Part shown: positions 1 to 8,031 of the stretch, one piece after another
Layout of the letters: each line of letters starts with the position of its first letter
Numbering within the stretch: position 1 is the first letter of the stretch
Assembly: GCF_014196115.1 (NCBI RefSeq)
Contig: NZ_JACIDB010000003.1
Location: forward strand, 1-64,000
From: Sphingomonas aquatilis
Lineage (GTDB): Bacteria > Pseudomonadota > Alphaproteobacteria > Sphingomonadales > Sphingomonadaceae
DNA length: 64,000 nucleotides
Direction of reading: 5' to 3'
Notes under the pieces: generated by a model
What the model was told of the DNA's origin: nothing
Databases searched by the model: none
What the model saw: the letters and a program-made list of their open reading frames with translations, nothing else
Made by a program: the position numbers and the translations under genes

Positions 1-95
1 CGCGAACGGCACGCCCGCCATACCCGTCACACCGCTCGACAAACGGGGTCCCTTTTGGACGCCGATAGGGGGTCCTTTTTGGACGCCGATTGACA
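1..95. mobile_element. Terminus of an IS21-family-like insertion sequence (partial)
   Basis: Read on the minus strand from position 95, the sequence starts TGTCAATCGGCGTCC and then carries two tandem copies (68-90 and 45-66) of a roughly 22-base unit containing GGACGCCGAT on the plus strand. A TG-initiated end with internal tandem repeats is typical of IS21-family termini as I remember them. The transposase genes would lie to the left, outside the window. The end falls exactly where the ParB-like protein loses similarity to its family. Family assignment is by memory and is an inference. Confidence 0.5.
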
Positions 96-1817
96 GGCCG
101 GTTCCCAGACCGCGTTGATCCCGAACGACGCGCAATGAGCGAAGAGAGCCGCCTGATCATCGGCGTTGAATGCGATGAGGACATCCCACAATTCGGCGGG
201 CTGATCGGGGAGACGCTCGGACCAGCCTTCATGCCGCTCGTCGATCGCACGCGCCGGCGCGCCGTCGTTCAGCCCCGGCGCGTGGACCCCAAGACTGCCG
301 CCCCGGACCGAAATGCCCACACAGCTTTCCGCCGAGGAATAGCTGTAGAAGGTCTCGAGCGTGAGCGCGTGCAGAACGGCGGCGAAGGCGACCTGCGGGC
401 TGCGCGCCACCGCGTTGCGGAGCGCGAGCGTGCGATAGGTGGTCAGCTCGGTCACGAGGCGGTCGGCGAGCGGACGCAGCATGTCGTCCTGGTCATCCTC
501 ATCATCACCAGTTTCGGTGCTGACCGCGCCGCCGACCGAGACGACTGCGGCGCCCGAATTGCCGCCATCATCCCGCTGGGTCGGGTCGGTGAACGCATCT
601 GTGCCCTCGTCGTCACTCCCGGTCGACTCCTCGACGGGTTCGTCCTCGGGCCGGACATAGCCGCGCTCGACATAGTGCGAGCCATCGACGTCGATGCTGA
701 CGAACACACCGGCGCGGGCCATCTCGGTCGGCTGATAGACCAGCGGGCGCGAGACGATCGCGCTGATCTCCTCGTCGATCGCGGTGACACGCGCATCGAC
801 CTCGTCCGGCACGTCCCCTGCGCCCGACCATTCTTCCTCGAGTGCCTCGGCCTCCTCGCGAAGCGACGTGAGCCTGGCCTCGTCGGCATCGGTCATCTCG
901 GGCTGGTCGCCGTCGATGACGCGCATGCCGTCATCATAATCGTAGGGAAAGTCGACCGCGACCACGACCCATTTCCAGCCCTCTTCCCCGATGCGGGCGC
1001 CTTCGGCCTTCAACTTCTCGTCGACCATTCGATCGAGCAGGGTCACATCCTGCAGCCAGCCGCCCTGATCCTCCTCGAACAGGTCGCGCAGCACATAGCC
1101 GCCCGCGGCGACATAGGCGTCGAGCCCGACGAAGCGGACCCTCTTGTCCGTCGCGCGCACGGACTGCTCGGTGAGCTTGGAGCGGATCATGTAGGGCTGC
1201 TGGTTATAGCTGGACTGAAGCAACTCCCAGACCTGCTCCTGGCGCTCATGGTCTTCGGAGACCGAGAAGGCCATCAGCTGCTCGAGGGTCATGCCGTCCT
1301 CGGCATAGATCTCGTGCAGCTTCGGCGAGACGGACGCGAGGCGCAGCCGCTGCTTCACGACGGCGGGGGTCGTCATGAAGGTGGCGGCGACGGTCTCGAT
1401 GTCGGTGCCCTGCGTCACGAGCTGCTGCATCGCGCGGAACTGGTCGAGCGGATGCAAGGCCTCGCGATGGACGTTCTCGGCGAGCGAATCCTCCTCGGCC
1501 GAGATTTGATCATCGTCGCGCACGATGCAGGGCACCGGCTCGGTCTTGGCCATCCGGCGCTGCTTCACCAGCTTTTCGAGCGCACGGAAGCGGCGCCCGC
1601 CAGCCGGCACCTCGAACAGGCCGGTCTCGGCGCCTTCCGCATCGCGCTGGGCGCGGACGGTGAGGCTCTGCAAGGGGCCGCGCCGGGCGATGTCGGCGGC
1701 AAGCGCGTCGATCGAGACGCCCGCCTTTACGCGGCGGACGTTGGCCTGGCTCAGCACCAGCTGATTGAACGGAATGTCCCGCGAACCGCTCAGGACGATC
1801 TTCACATGCTTGGTCAT
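27..1817 (-). CDS. ParB/RepB/Spo0J-family partition protein, 3'-truncated
   Basis: A 596-residue protein of the large plasmid/island type of ParB. The N-terminal ParB/sulfiredoxin-like nuclease domain spans about residues 15-125 and shows GGRRFRAL and the ENVHREALHPLDQ motif. An HTH-containing KorB/ParB segment follows (about 130-190). An acidic low-complexity linker lies near 395-460. The start was set at the ATG at 1817 because GGAGAAG sits just upstream; an in-frame upstream ATG lies inside the leader hairpin. The last 19 or so residues (two SASK.DP repeats) are a translation of the IS terminus, so the native C-terminus, which in relatives runs about 100 residues further, is probably lost. 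It is the last gene of a minus-strand island cluster with DUF2958, DUF932 and an AlpA-like protein. Its role may be replication, partition or nuclease activity of the element. Confidence 0.8.
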   Translation of the reverse strand: MTKHVKIVLSGSRDIPFNQLVLSQANVRRVKAGVSIDALAADIARRGPLQSLTVRAQRDAEGAETGLFEVPAGGRRFRALEKLVKQRRMAKTEPVPCIVRDDDQISAEEDSLAENVHREALHPLDQFRAMQQLVTQGTDIETVAATFMTTPAVVKQRLRLASVSPKLHEIYAEDGMTLEQLMAFSVSEDHERQEQVWELLQSSYNQQPYMIRSKLTEQSVRATDKRVRFVGLDAYVAAGGYVLRDLFEEDQGGWLQDVTLLDRMVDEKLKAEGARIGEEGWKWVVVAVDFPYDYDDGMRVIDGDQPEMTDADEARLTSLREEAEALEEEWSGAGDVPDEVDARVTAIDEEISAIVSRPLVYQPTEMARAGVFVSIDVDGSHYVERGYVRPEDEPVEESTGSDDEGTDAFTDPTQRDDGGNSGAAVVSVGGAVSTETGDDEDDQDDMLRPLADRLVTELTTYRTLALRNAVARSPQVAFAAVLHALTLETFYSYSSAESCVGISVRGGSLGVHAPGLNDGAPARAIDERHEGWSERLPDQPAELWDVLIAFNADDQAALFAHCASFGINAVWEPACQSASKKDPLSASKRDPVCRAV

Positions 1818-1818
1818 G

Positions 1819-1877
1819 GGTCTTCTCCATGACGGGCGGCCGGGAGACTCTCTCTCGACCCTCAACCCGTCATGGAG
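1819..1877 (-). promoter_or_regulatory. Structured 5' leader of parB: hairpin covering the ribosome binding site
   Basis: Two 12-base arms, 1866-1877 and 1825-1836, are perfectly complementary and enclose a 29-base loop containing GAGAGAGAG. On the transcript the 3' arm includes the GGAG of the Shine-Dalgarno sequence for the ATG at 1817, so the folded leader should block translation. A second copy with compensatory changes lies upstream of the DUF932 gene. The structure is seen directly; its regulatory role is inferred. Confidence 0.6.
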
Positions 1878-1938
1878 CCGGCGCAGCCCTCTCCCTCTAA
1901 GAGGGTGAGAGCCGCGCCGACAGGTGAGATCCGCGCCA

Positions 1939-2343
1939 TCAGTCTCCCGGCAGTTCGCCAGGTGGTGACCGCCGGAACAGGGTCTCGGTCCAGAGGATCG
2001 AGCCTATTCGGCGGGACCATGTCGCCCAAACCGACAGAGGGACGTCCGACTTGAAAGCGGCCTCAATCTCGATACCCATGCCGAACGGCAGACGGATCGC
2101 AGACAGCTCGCTCAGCGACCAGGGGCCGATCTCCGGGCAACCAAAACCAAGGTCAGCCAATCCCCAGAGCACATCGCCATCCTCGGCGAGCTCGGTGGCG
2201 AGCCAGGTTTGGGCCCCCAGCGGATTGAAGAACTTGATCAGAGGTGCCGGGTCGGGCTCTGACATTTCGCGCTCGGCCGCCGCCCGGCGATTTATATGAT
2301 TGGCCCGCAGCGCGTAGCGGACGATCGGTGGCAGAACGATCAT
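1939..2343 (-). CDS. DUF2958 domain-containing protein
   Basis: This 134-residue protein matches the pattern of DUF2958: an N-terminal LPP..R segment, then KFFNPLGAQTWLATE, a central GLADLGFGCPEIG segment and SLSELSAIRLPFGMGIE. Proteins of this family are common on plasmids and integrative elements and have no established biochemical function. AAAGGAG lies seven bases before the ATG at 2343. The gene sits 38 bases downstream of the DUF932 gene and about 120 bases upstream of parB, all on the minus strand, consistent with one island transcription unit. No membrane segment or signal peptide is visible. Function unknown. Confidence 0.75.
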   Translation of the reverse strand: MIVLPPIVRYALRANHINRRAAAEREMSEPDPAPLIKFFNPLGAQTWLATELAEDGDVLWGLADLGFGCPEIGPWSLSELSAIRLPFGMGIEIEAAFKSDVPLSVWATWSRRIGSILWTETLFRRSPPGELPGD

Positions 2344-2381
2344 GAGACCGCTCCTTTCGGTAGGGAGGTGGAGTTCGCCGA

Positions 2382-3578
2382 TCAGGCTGCGGTGAGGAGC
2401 TTGGCGGCTTTGCCCTCAAGCTCGAGGCGGGTGTCCTGGTGCGGCTTGTCGCGCGCCACCGCGGTGATGCCCTGGACGAAGTCGAAGATCGACGCCGGGG
2501 GATGGCCTTCCTCGTCGAGCACCGTGGCGATGATCCGGTCGGTATCGCCTTTCGAGAAGCCGCGCTTGCGCAGGAAGGCTTGCCGATCCTCGTCGGTGCG
2601 GGCGACCAGCCGTTCGCGCGAGGCTTTGATGCCGGCCATGAACGGCAAGGGAGACGAGGTCGCGAAACTCTCCAGCGCAGGCGCCGCCTCATGCGCGAAG
2701 CGGTTGGCAGCGAACTTGCTGTGCCGGATGCTGATCTCCTCGAAGCCTTCGGCGCCCCAGATGTTGCGGTTCATGCAGACCGCCCGGAGATAGAAAGAGG
2801 CGATGCCGAGCGTTTTCGAGCCCACCTCGCTGTTCCACGCGTAAAAGCCGCGAAAGAACAGGTCAGGATCGCCGTTGGGCAGACGGCCCGCCTCGATCGG
2901 GTGCGCGTCGTCGACCAGGAAGAGGAAGACGTCGCGGTCGCTCGCATAGAGCGTCGTGGTATCCTTGGTCACCTCGACGAACGGGTTGTGGGTCATGGTG
3001 GACCAGTCGAGCAGCCCGGGCACCTTCCAGCGCGTGTCGCCGGTGCCGTCGCCCGCGATCTTCATGACCGCCGCGACCAGTTCATGATCCCAGATGCGGC
3101 CGTAGTCGGGACCGGTGACGGCGCGCAACTCGATGCGGCCATCATCGGTCTCGAGGGTCTTCATCAATTCGGCGCGGTGCGAGAGCAGACCATGTTGCAT
3201 GTTGATGCCCGCGAGGGATGCGGGCAGCTGGCGGAGATAGCCCGCCGGAGCGCCCACAAGACTGCAGAGCTGCCCGAACGACCAGTGGGTCGGCATGACC
3301 GGCTCGTCGCGGCCGGGCACAAGCAGCGTCAAGCGCTCGGCATCGTCGCGGCTGGCTTCCACCTTAACGTCTCGGGTCTCGACGGTACGCGCCGTAGCGC
3401 GCTCGGCGCGGGATTTGACGGCGGCGTGGAGCGAGGAAAGCGAAAGGAAGCGCTCGTCGTCCGGCCGCGAGAACCATTCGGATGAAACGCGGCCGATGCG
3501 CTGGCCGCGCGAGATGTCGACCTTGTAACTTGCCGAGACCGGCCGGGACTTGTCGGATTGCGTGAGGATCGTCGCCAT
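2382..3578 (-). CDS. DUF932 (phage/plasmid-like) protein
   Basis: This 398-residue protein has the layout of the DUF932 family: a variable N-terminal third, then the segment with WSFGQLCSLVGAPAGYLR, RAVTGPDYGRIWDHELV, a DDAHPIEAG stretch and FYLRAVCMNRNIWGAEG. DUF932 proteins are found on phages, plasmids and genomic islands; their activity is not established. The ATG at 3578 is preceded by GGAGA, which forms part of the 3' arm of a leader hairpin also found before parB. The neighbours (ParB, DUF2958, AlpA-like) support a mobile-element origin. No signal peptide or transmembrane segment is seen. Confidence 0.8.
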   Translation of the reverse strand: MATILTQSDKSRPVSASYKVDISRGQRIGRVSSEWFSRPDDERFLSLSSLHAAVKSRAERATARTVETRDVKVEASRDDAERLTLLVPGRDEPVMPTHWSFGQLCSLVGAPAGYLRQLPASLAGINMQHGLLSHRAELMKTLETDDGRIELRAVTGPDYGRIWDHELVAAVMKIAGDGTGDTRWKVPGLLDWSTMTHNPFVEVTKDTTTLYASDRDVFLFLVDDAHPIEAGRLPNGDPDLFFRGFYAWNSEVGSKTLGIASFYLRAVCMNRNIWGAEGFEEISIRHSKFAANRFAHEAAPALESFATSSPLPFMAGIKASRERLVARTDEDRQAFLRKRGFSKGDTDRIIATVLDEEGHPPASIFDFVQGITAVARDKPHQDTRLELEGKAAKLLTAA

Positions 3579-3579
3579 G

Positions 3580-3636
3580 GGAAATCTCCGCGACGGGCGC
3601 CGAGAGCCTCTCTCTCAGCCCTTACCCGTCACGGAA
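3580..3636 (-). promoter_or_regulatory. Structured 5' leader of the DUF932 gene (second copy of the SD-covering hairpin)
   Basis: Arms 3625-3636 and 3586-3597 form a continuous 12-bp stem when G-U wobbles are allowed, enclosing a 27-base loop that again contains GAGAGAGAG. Against the parB copy, one pair changes from A-U to G-C and two others change between Watson-Crick and wobble, so pairing is kept while sequence changes. The 3' arm contains GGAG of the Shine-Dalgarno for the ATG at 3578. This supports selection on RNA structure. Confidence 0.6.
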
Positions 3637-3757
3637 TTTTCAGCTTTACTCTCACTCTCGGGGGGCGTTGCGGGGGGCTGAGCCACCCGCAGATGGGGTC
3701 CGACGCGACGTCGGCGCGGCGGCAGGGGAAGGCCTTCCCCTCTCGGCGACCTCCGAA

Positions 3758-3967
3758 TTAGCGTCGTGGCGGTCCCTCGATAAGCTGCTCCAGGCTGCGA
3801 TAGAGAATGAGACGGCGGCGGCCGATGCTGGTCGTCTCAAGTGTGCCGTCGGCGATCAGTTCGAAGAGTTTGGTCTTGCCAATGCCGGTCAGACGTGTGG
3901 CATCCGACACGCGCACTGCGAGTGGGCGCGGAGTTGGTGCCATTGGAGACGAGGACGTGGTCTGCAT
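3758..3967 (-). CDS. AlpA/excisionase-type helix-turn-helix protein
   Basis: A small basic protein of 69 residues from the ATG at 3967. A later in-frame ATG at 3943 is an alternative start. The segment VSDATRLTGIGKTKLFELIADG followed by ..RRRLILYRSLEQLIEG is the winged-HTH arrangement of MerR/AlpA/excisionase proteins: a recognition helix, a short wing and a helix that ends in a substrate-reading lysine/arginine patch. Such proteins control excision or expression of integrative elements. It lies at the head of the minus-strand island cluster. A longer reading frame upstream (to 4069) exists but lacks a convincing ribosome site. No integrase gene is found next to it within the window. Confidence 0.7.
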   Translation of the reverse strand: MQTTSSSPMAPTPRPLAVRVSDATRLTGIGKTKLFELIADGTLETTSIGRRRLILYRSLEQLIEGPPRR

Positions 3968-4545
3968 GCCGTTATAGTGTGCCCGTGCAGGGGCTCGAGC
4001 AAGGGATCGCCCGGAGCTTTCGCGCTCCCGGTTAGGTACGCTCCTGATTGACGCGCAATCGGATAGCAACGAGGGTATTTAGACCTGCCGACTGCGTCGA
4101 ATTCGGTCTCCGCAGGGCCGACCCGCGTTGTGATTTCGAGAGGCTTATGATAGACTTCGTTCACGATGTCGGAGTAATCGAATGTCTCGACCAAACATCG
4201 TTCAATCGTTCGCGGTAGTTCGTAGCTAACCGCTGCGAAGATTGGGAACAGAATTGGGAATATGATAGCGCAATAGGGTCAAACGGCATGGAAACTGGAC
4301 TGTTGGGCGGACTCCCGCTCCGCCATATTTTCGAATACATCTTTAAGCTTAGTGGCTTCGTCCAGGTCGGATGGGCAGCTCAACCTTAGAACCCACATAC
4401 CATTCTCGGTTTTCGTGAAAGTCTAATGCCGGGCTTTGCGAATCTATCTGTCATCGCCCAGGCTCCCTTTTCCGGTCTGCAGGCCATAGGATGTGTCACT
4501 CACCGCGGTGGATCGCGGCGTGCGGGCGGGGTTGCGAGAGATGTG
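3968..4545. other. Gene-poor junction between the island and the chromosome
   Basis: About 580 bases with no convincing gene. Base composition is visibly less GC-rich than its surroundings. It contains a direct repeat of ATTGGGAA (about 4241-4258) and GACTCCCGCTCCGCCA (about 4309-4324), which resembles the 3' end of a tRNA-Ser-like gene but lacks a recognisable T-loop. A tRNA-derived attachment site is possible but weakly supported. Confidence 0.3.
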
Positions 4546-5586
4546 ATGCAACATTGGGCATTTTCGCGCGGATTGGGCGGTATCCTGGTGCTGATCGATT
4601 TCGCGAGACGGCATGGCATGTCGCTGAGCGACACGCTGGCGGAGAGCGGGATCACGCAGGCGCAGCTTCGCCAGCCGAACGCGGACGTGGCGGCCACCCA
4701 GGAATTGCGCGTCATCGCCAATATCGTCCAGCGCCTCGGCGATCCCGTACGCCTGGGATTGGACATGGGGCTGAGCTTTCATTTCGCGACCTATGGCATC
4801 TGGGGGTTGGCCCTGATCAGCAGCGCGACCGGTCGGGACGCGATGCAATTCGCCTTGCGGTCGCTGCCGCTGACCCACGCCTTTACGACGATCGACTATG
4901 AGGAAACCGAGCACCACGCCGCATTGGTCTTCGGTGAGCCGGGCCTGCCGGCCGATCTGGAGGCCTTCCTGATCGCACGGGACATGGCCGCGGCCTCGCT
5001 TCTGCAGCGTGAGGTCATGGGGCCGGACTTTGTCCTCAGGCGCTTCACCCTCGCGATGTCGCGACCGTGCGAGGACACGGCAGCGCTGCCCGACATCCTG
5101 GGTGCCGAGGTGGAACTGGGCGCGGGGTGCAATCGGATCGTCTTCGACCGTGTGTTTCTGGAACGACCGCTGCCGCAAGCCAATGCCGCGACCGCCGCGA
5201 TGTGCCAGACCCTGTGTCGGCATCAGCTGGACCGGCAGCCTGCCAGCCCGCCGATCGCCGGATTCGCATCCCACTATCGCAACGCTGCGCCAGCGAGCGC
5301 GCCGGTCCGGCTGACGGAACTCGCACGGATGACCAACGTCAGCGAGCGAACGCTCAAGCGCCGGCTAAAGGCGGAGGGCACGTCCTTCCGCGCCTTGTTC
5401 GCCGAAAGCCGGCGCGCACGGGCGGAAACCCTGTTGGCAGCCAATCGCCTGTCGATCGGCGACATTGCCGCGGAGCTGGGTTTCAGCGACCTGTCGAGCT
5501 TTTCGCAGGCGTTCAAGCGATGGACAGGCGTGGCGCCCAGCGCCTACCGTCGGCAGGCGTTGGGAGGAGAGACCTCAGGCGACTGA
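4546..5586 (+). CDS. AraC-family transcriptional regulator (arabinose-binding-domain type, VirS/OruR-like)
   Basis: A 346-residue regulator from the ATG at 4546; an upstream in-frame ATG at 4426 would add 40 residues of poor quality. The N-terminal two thirds match the Arabinose_bd domain seen in OruR, ArgR-like and VirS regulators, including LGLDMGLSFHFATYGIWGLA. The C-terminal AraC DNA-binding domain has both HTH motifs: LTELARMTNVSERTLKRRL and IGDIAAELGFSDLSSFSQAF, followed by RWTGVAPSAYRR. It converges on the oxidative operon 5575-10591 and its last 12 bases overlap the GMC oxidoreductase stop region. By analogy with VirS/mymA it probably senses a lipid, terpenoid or aromatic inducer and activates that operon. 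The ligand is not known. Confidence 0.85.
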   Translation: MQHWAFSRGLGGILVLIDFARRHGMSLSDTLAESGITQAQLRQPNADVAATQELRVIANIVQRLGDPVRLGLDMGLSFHFATYGIWGLALISSATGRDAMQFALRSLPLTHAFTTIDYEETEHHAALVFGEPGLPADLEAFLIARDMAAASLLQREVMGPDFVLRRFTLAMSRPCEDTAALPDILGAEVELGAGCNRIVFDRVFLERPLPQANAATAAMCQTLCRHQLDRQPASPPIAGFASHYRNAAPASAPVRLTELARMTNVSERTLKRRLKAEGTSFRALFAESRRARAETLLAANRLSIGDIAAELGFSDLSSFSQAFKRWTGVAPSAYRRQALGGETSGD

Positions 5587-7206
5587 CCGATGGTCCGCCG
5601 CATAGGCGTTCGAGCCGAGGATCAGGTCCGCCGCCTTTTCGCCGATCATCGCAGTCGGCGCCTGCGTATTGCCGCTGACGAGATGGGGCATGATCGAGGC
5701 GTCCGCGATGCGCAGCCCGGTGACGCCGCGAACGCGCAACTGCGGGTCGACGACGGAGGCGGCATCGCTGCCCATGCGGCACGTACCGACGGGGTGATAG
5801 ATCGTGTCGGCATGGTCGCGGATGAGGTGGCGCAACGTGTCGTCGTCGTCCTGGCCGGTGCCATAGATCGGGCGTCCCTTCAGCCGCGCGAGCGCAGGGG
5901 CCGCGATGATCCTCTGCGAGATACGCGCGCCCGCCAGCAGCGTATCCATGTCGCGCGGATCGGACAGAAAGCGGGGATCGATGACCGGGGCATCGCGCAT
6001 GTCGGCGCTGCGCAGCCGTAGCTCGCCGCGGCTGTAGGGGCGTAGCGCGCAGACATGGAGCGAATAGCCGCGACCGAGGTGGATCTTGCGATTGTGGTCG
6101 TCGACGACACCCAGGCAGAAATGAAGCTGAAGGTCGGGGCGGGACAGATTCGGATCGCTTTTCACGAATCCGCCCGCTTCGGCGACATTGGTGGTCAGCA
6201 TGCCGCGGCCCTTGCGCATCCAGGGATACAGGTCGCGTATGCCGCCGATCGCGGTGGCACCGCTGACGCCGAACAGCCCGGATGCGGCCGAACGCGCGCT
6301 GATCGTATAATCGATATGATCCTGTAGATTCTGGCCGACCCCCAAGAGGTCGTGGACGACGGGAATGCCGTGGCGCGCCAGTTCGGCCGCGGGGCCGACG
6401 CCGGACGTCATCAACAGTTGCGGGGTGCCGAACGCCCCCGCGGCGAGAATGACCTCCTGCCGCGCGGCAAGTCGGTGCTCCGCGCCGCCGCGCCGATAGC
6501 GGACGCCGGCCGCGCGCAGGCCATCGAAGGTGATGCCGGTGCAGAGCGCATCGGCGATGACGACCAGGTTCTGGTGGCCGGCCACCATACCCAGATAGGC
6601 GGCGGCGGCGTTGAACCGGCGTCCGGCCTTCTGGAACACCTGATACGCGCCGATGCCTTCCTGCTCGGGGCCGTTGAAGTCGCCGTTATGCGAATAGCCG
6701 CATTGACGCGCGGCTTCGATGAAGGCCGCGGTCGCGGGATTGGGCTCGCGCAGATCCTCGACGCGCAGCGGCCCGCCCGTGCCGTGGAGCGCATCGGCGC
6801 CGCGGGCATTGTCTTCGGCGCGCCGGAAATAGGGGAGGACATCATGCCATCCCCATCCCGAACATCCCTCGGCGGCCCAGCCGTCGAAATCCTGCGGCTG
6901 TCCCCGGATGTAGATCATCGCATTGATGAGGCTCGACCCCCCAAGGCCGCGCCCGCGGGGCTGATAGCCACGCCGTCCGCCGAGCGCAGGCTGCGGTTCG
7001 GTCTGATAGGCATAATTGTGGCGGCCTCGAAAAGCGACGAGGCCGGCAATGCCAAGCGGGATATCGGAGAGTATGGACGCGCGTGCCGGTCCGGTTTCCA
7101 GCAGCGCGACCGTGCGGTCGGGACGGGCGGCGGCAAGGCGTGCGGCGACCGCGCAACCGCCGGGGCCTGCTCCCACCACGATATAGTCTGCCGTCTCGAT
7201 CATCAT
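5575..7206 (-). CDS. GMC-family oxidoreductase (choline/alcohol dehydrogenase-like)
   Basis: A 543-residue FAD-dependent oxidoreductase. The N-terminal dinucleotide-binding motif is VVGAGPGGCAVAARL (residues about 9-23), followed by the GMC signature around GRGLGGSSLINAMIYIRG and the second signature GAFGTPQLLMTSGVGP. The C-terminal domain has the active-site histidine in HPVGTCRMG and the asparagine of SGNTQAPTAMIGEKAA. Members oxidise primary or secondary alcohols to aldehydes or ketones. GAGAGGAGCAGG precedes the two adjacent ATG codons at 7206 and 7203. It is the last gene of a four-gene minus-strand operon, 57 bases after the SDR gene, and would oxidise an alcohol released by the monooxygenase and hydrolase steps. 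Substrate unknown. Confidence 0.85.
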   Translation of the reverse strand: MMIETADYIVVGAGPGGCAVAARLAAARPDRTVALLETGPARASILSDIPLGIAGLVAFRGRHNYAYQTEPQPALGGRRGYQPRGRGLGGSSLINAMIYIRGQPQDFDGWAAEGCSGWGWHDVLPYFRRAEDNARGADALHGTGGPLRVEDLREPNPATAAFIEAARQCGYSHNGDFNGPEQEGIGAYQVFQKAGRRFNAAAAYLGMVAGHQNLVVIADALCTGITFDGLRAAGVRYRRGGAEHRLAARQEVILAAGAFGTPQLLMTSGVGPAAELARHGIPVVHDLLGVGQNLQDHIDYTISARSAASGLFGVSGATAIGGIRDLYPWMRKGRGMLTTNVAEAGGFVKSDPNLSRPDLQLHFCLGVVDDHNRKIHLGRGYSLHVCALRPYSRGELRLRSADMRDAPVIDPRFLSDPRDMDTLLAGARISQRIIAAPALARLKGRPIYGTGQDDDDTLRHLIRDHADTIYHPVGTCRMGSDAASVVDPQLRVRGVTGLRIADASIMPHLVSGNTQAPTAMIGEKAADLILGSNAYAADHRSVA

Positions 7207-7263
7207 CCTGCTCCTCTCGATGCCCGCTCTTGCGGCGGGGCCGTCCTGTCCTTCGTGGGATCG

Positions 7264-8031
7264 TCAGCTGGTCTGGCTCATCATCCTGCGGACGAGCCGG
7301 TCGGGCGCAAGGTCGACGAGCCGCCGCATCAGGCCCGTCATCCTGCCCACAGGCCAATGCACCTTGCCCGGATCGTTCCTCGCCGTGGCCGCCGCATGGA
7401 CGGTGCGTGCGACGTCGGACGGTGTCAGCCTGGCGCCCATGCGGTCGAAGCTGCGCGCGGTCATCCCCTGAACCATGTCGGTGCGGACGAACAACGGCAT
7501 GACATCGACGACGCGGATACCATCCGCTTGCCATTCGATGTTGAGGGCCTCGGTCAGCCCCCGGATCGCGAACTTGCTGGCCGAATAGGTGGCGAGTTCG
7601 GGCTGGCCGTAGATCGCCGATGCGGACGACATGTTGACGATGCAGGCTCCAGGCCGGCCCGCCAGATAGGGGCGGGCGCTATGGCACCCCAGGATCGTGC
7701 CGATGACGTTGATCCCGATCAGCGACAGGTGACGTTCGATGGGCTGATCCTGGAAGGGGCCCGAGATCAGGATACCGGCATTGTTCACGAGCAGGTCGAG
7801 GCCGCCGGCATGGGCCACGAAGCGACGGAGCGCCGCGATCCAGGCCGTCTGGTCGGCCACATCCAGATGAAGCGCGATCGCCCGCCCGCCCAGTGCCGCG
7901 GCCACGACGGCACATTCGGCGGCATCGATATCGGCAACGCCGACCGTCCAGCCTTGCCCGGCGAACAGCTCTGCGGTCGCGCGGCCGATGCCGCGCGCCG
8001 CGCCGGTGATGATGACGCCGCCACGGCTCAT
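7264..8031 (-). CDS. Short-chain dehydrogenase/reductase (SDR)
   Basis: A 255-residue classical SDR. Cofactor motif TGAARGIG is near residue 9, NNAG near 88, and the catalytic Ser-Tyr-Lys lies in SSASAIYGQPELATYSASKFA (about 137-157). The C-terminal segment DLAPDRLVRRMM resembles SDRs that accompany lipR-type hydrolases in actinobacteria (SadH/AdhD type). The start at 8031 overlaps the hydrolase stop by four bases (ATGA), which suggests translational coupling. It probably interconverts an alcohol and a ketone within the monooxygenase pathway. The exact substrate cannot be read from the sequence. Confidence 0.85.
   Translation of the reverse strand: MSRGGVIITGAARGIGRATAELFAGQGWTVGVADIDAAECAVVAAALGGRAIALHLDVADQTAWIAALRRFVAHAGGLDLLVNNAGILISGPFQDQPIERHLSLIGINVIGTILGCHSARPYLAGRPGACIVNMSSASAIYGQPELATYSASKFAIRGLTEALNIEWQADGIRVVDVMPLFVRTDMVQGMTARSFDRMGARLTPSDVARTVHAAATARNDPGKVHWPVGRMTGLMRRLVDLAPDRLVRRMMSQTS

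Noticed and set aside
3889-4194. Minus-strand frame starting near 4194 with a plausible-looking N-terminus
   Set aside because: It would start at TTG, lacks a ribosome site, overlaps the AlpA-like gene in another frame and loses protein-like composition at its end.
4309-4324. A real tRNA-Ser gene
   Set aside because: Only a 3'-end-like string is present; no T-loop, anticodon arm or 5' acceptor could be found upstream.
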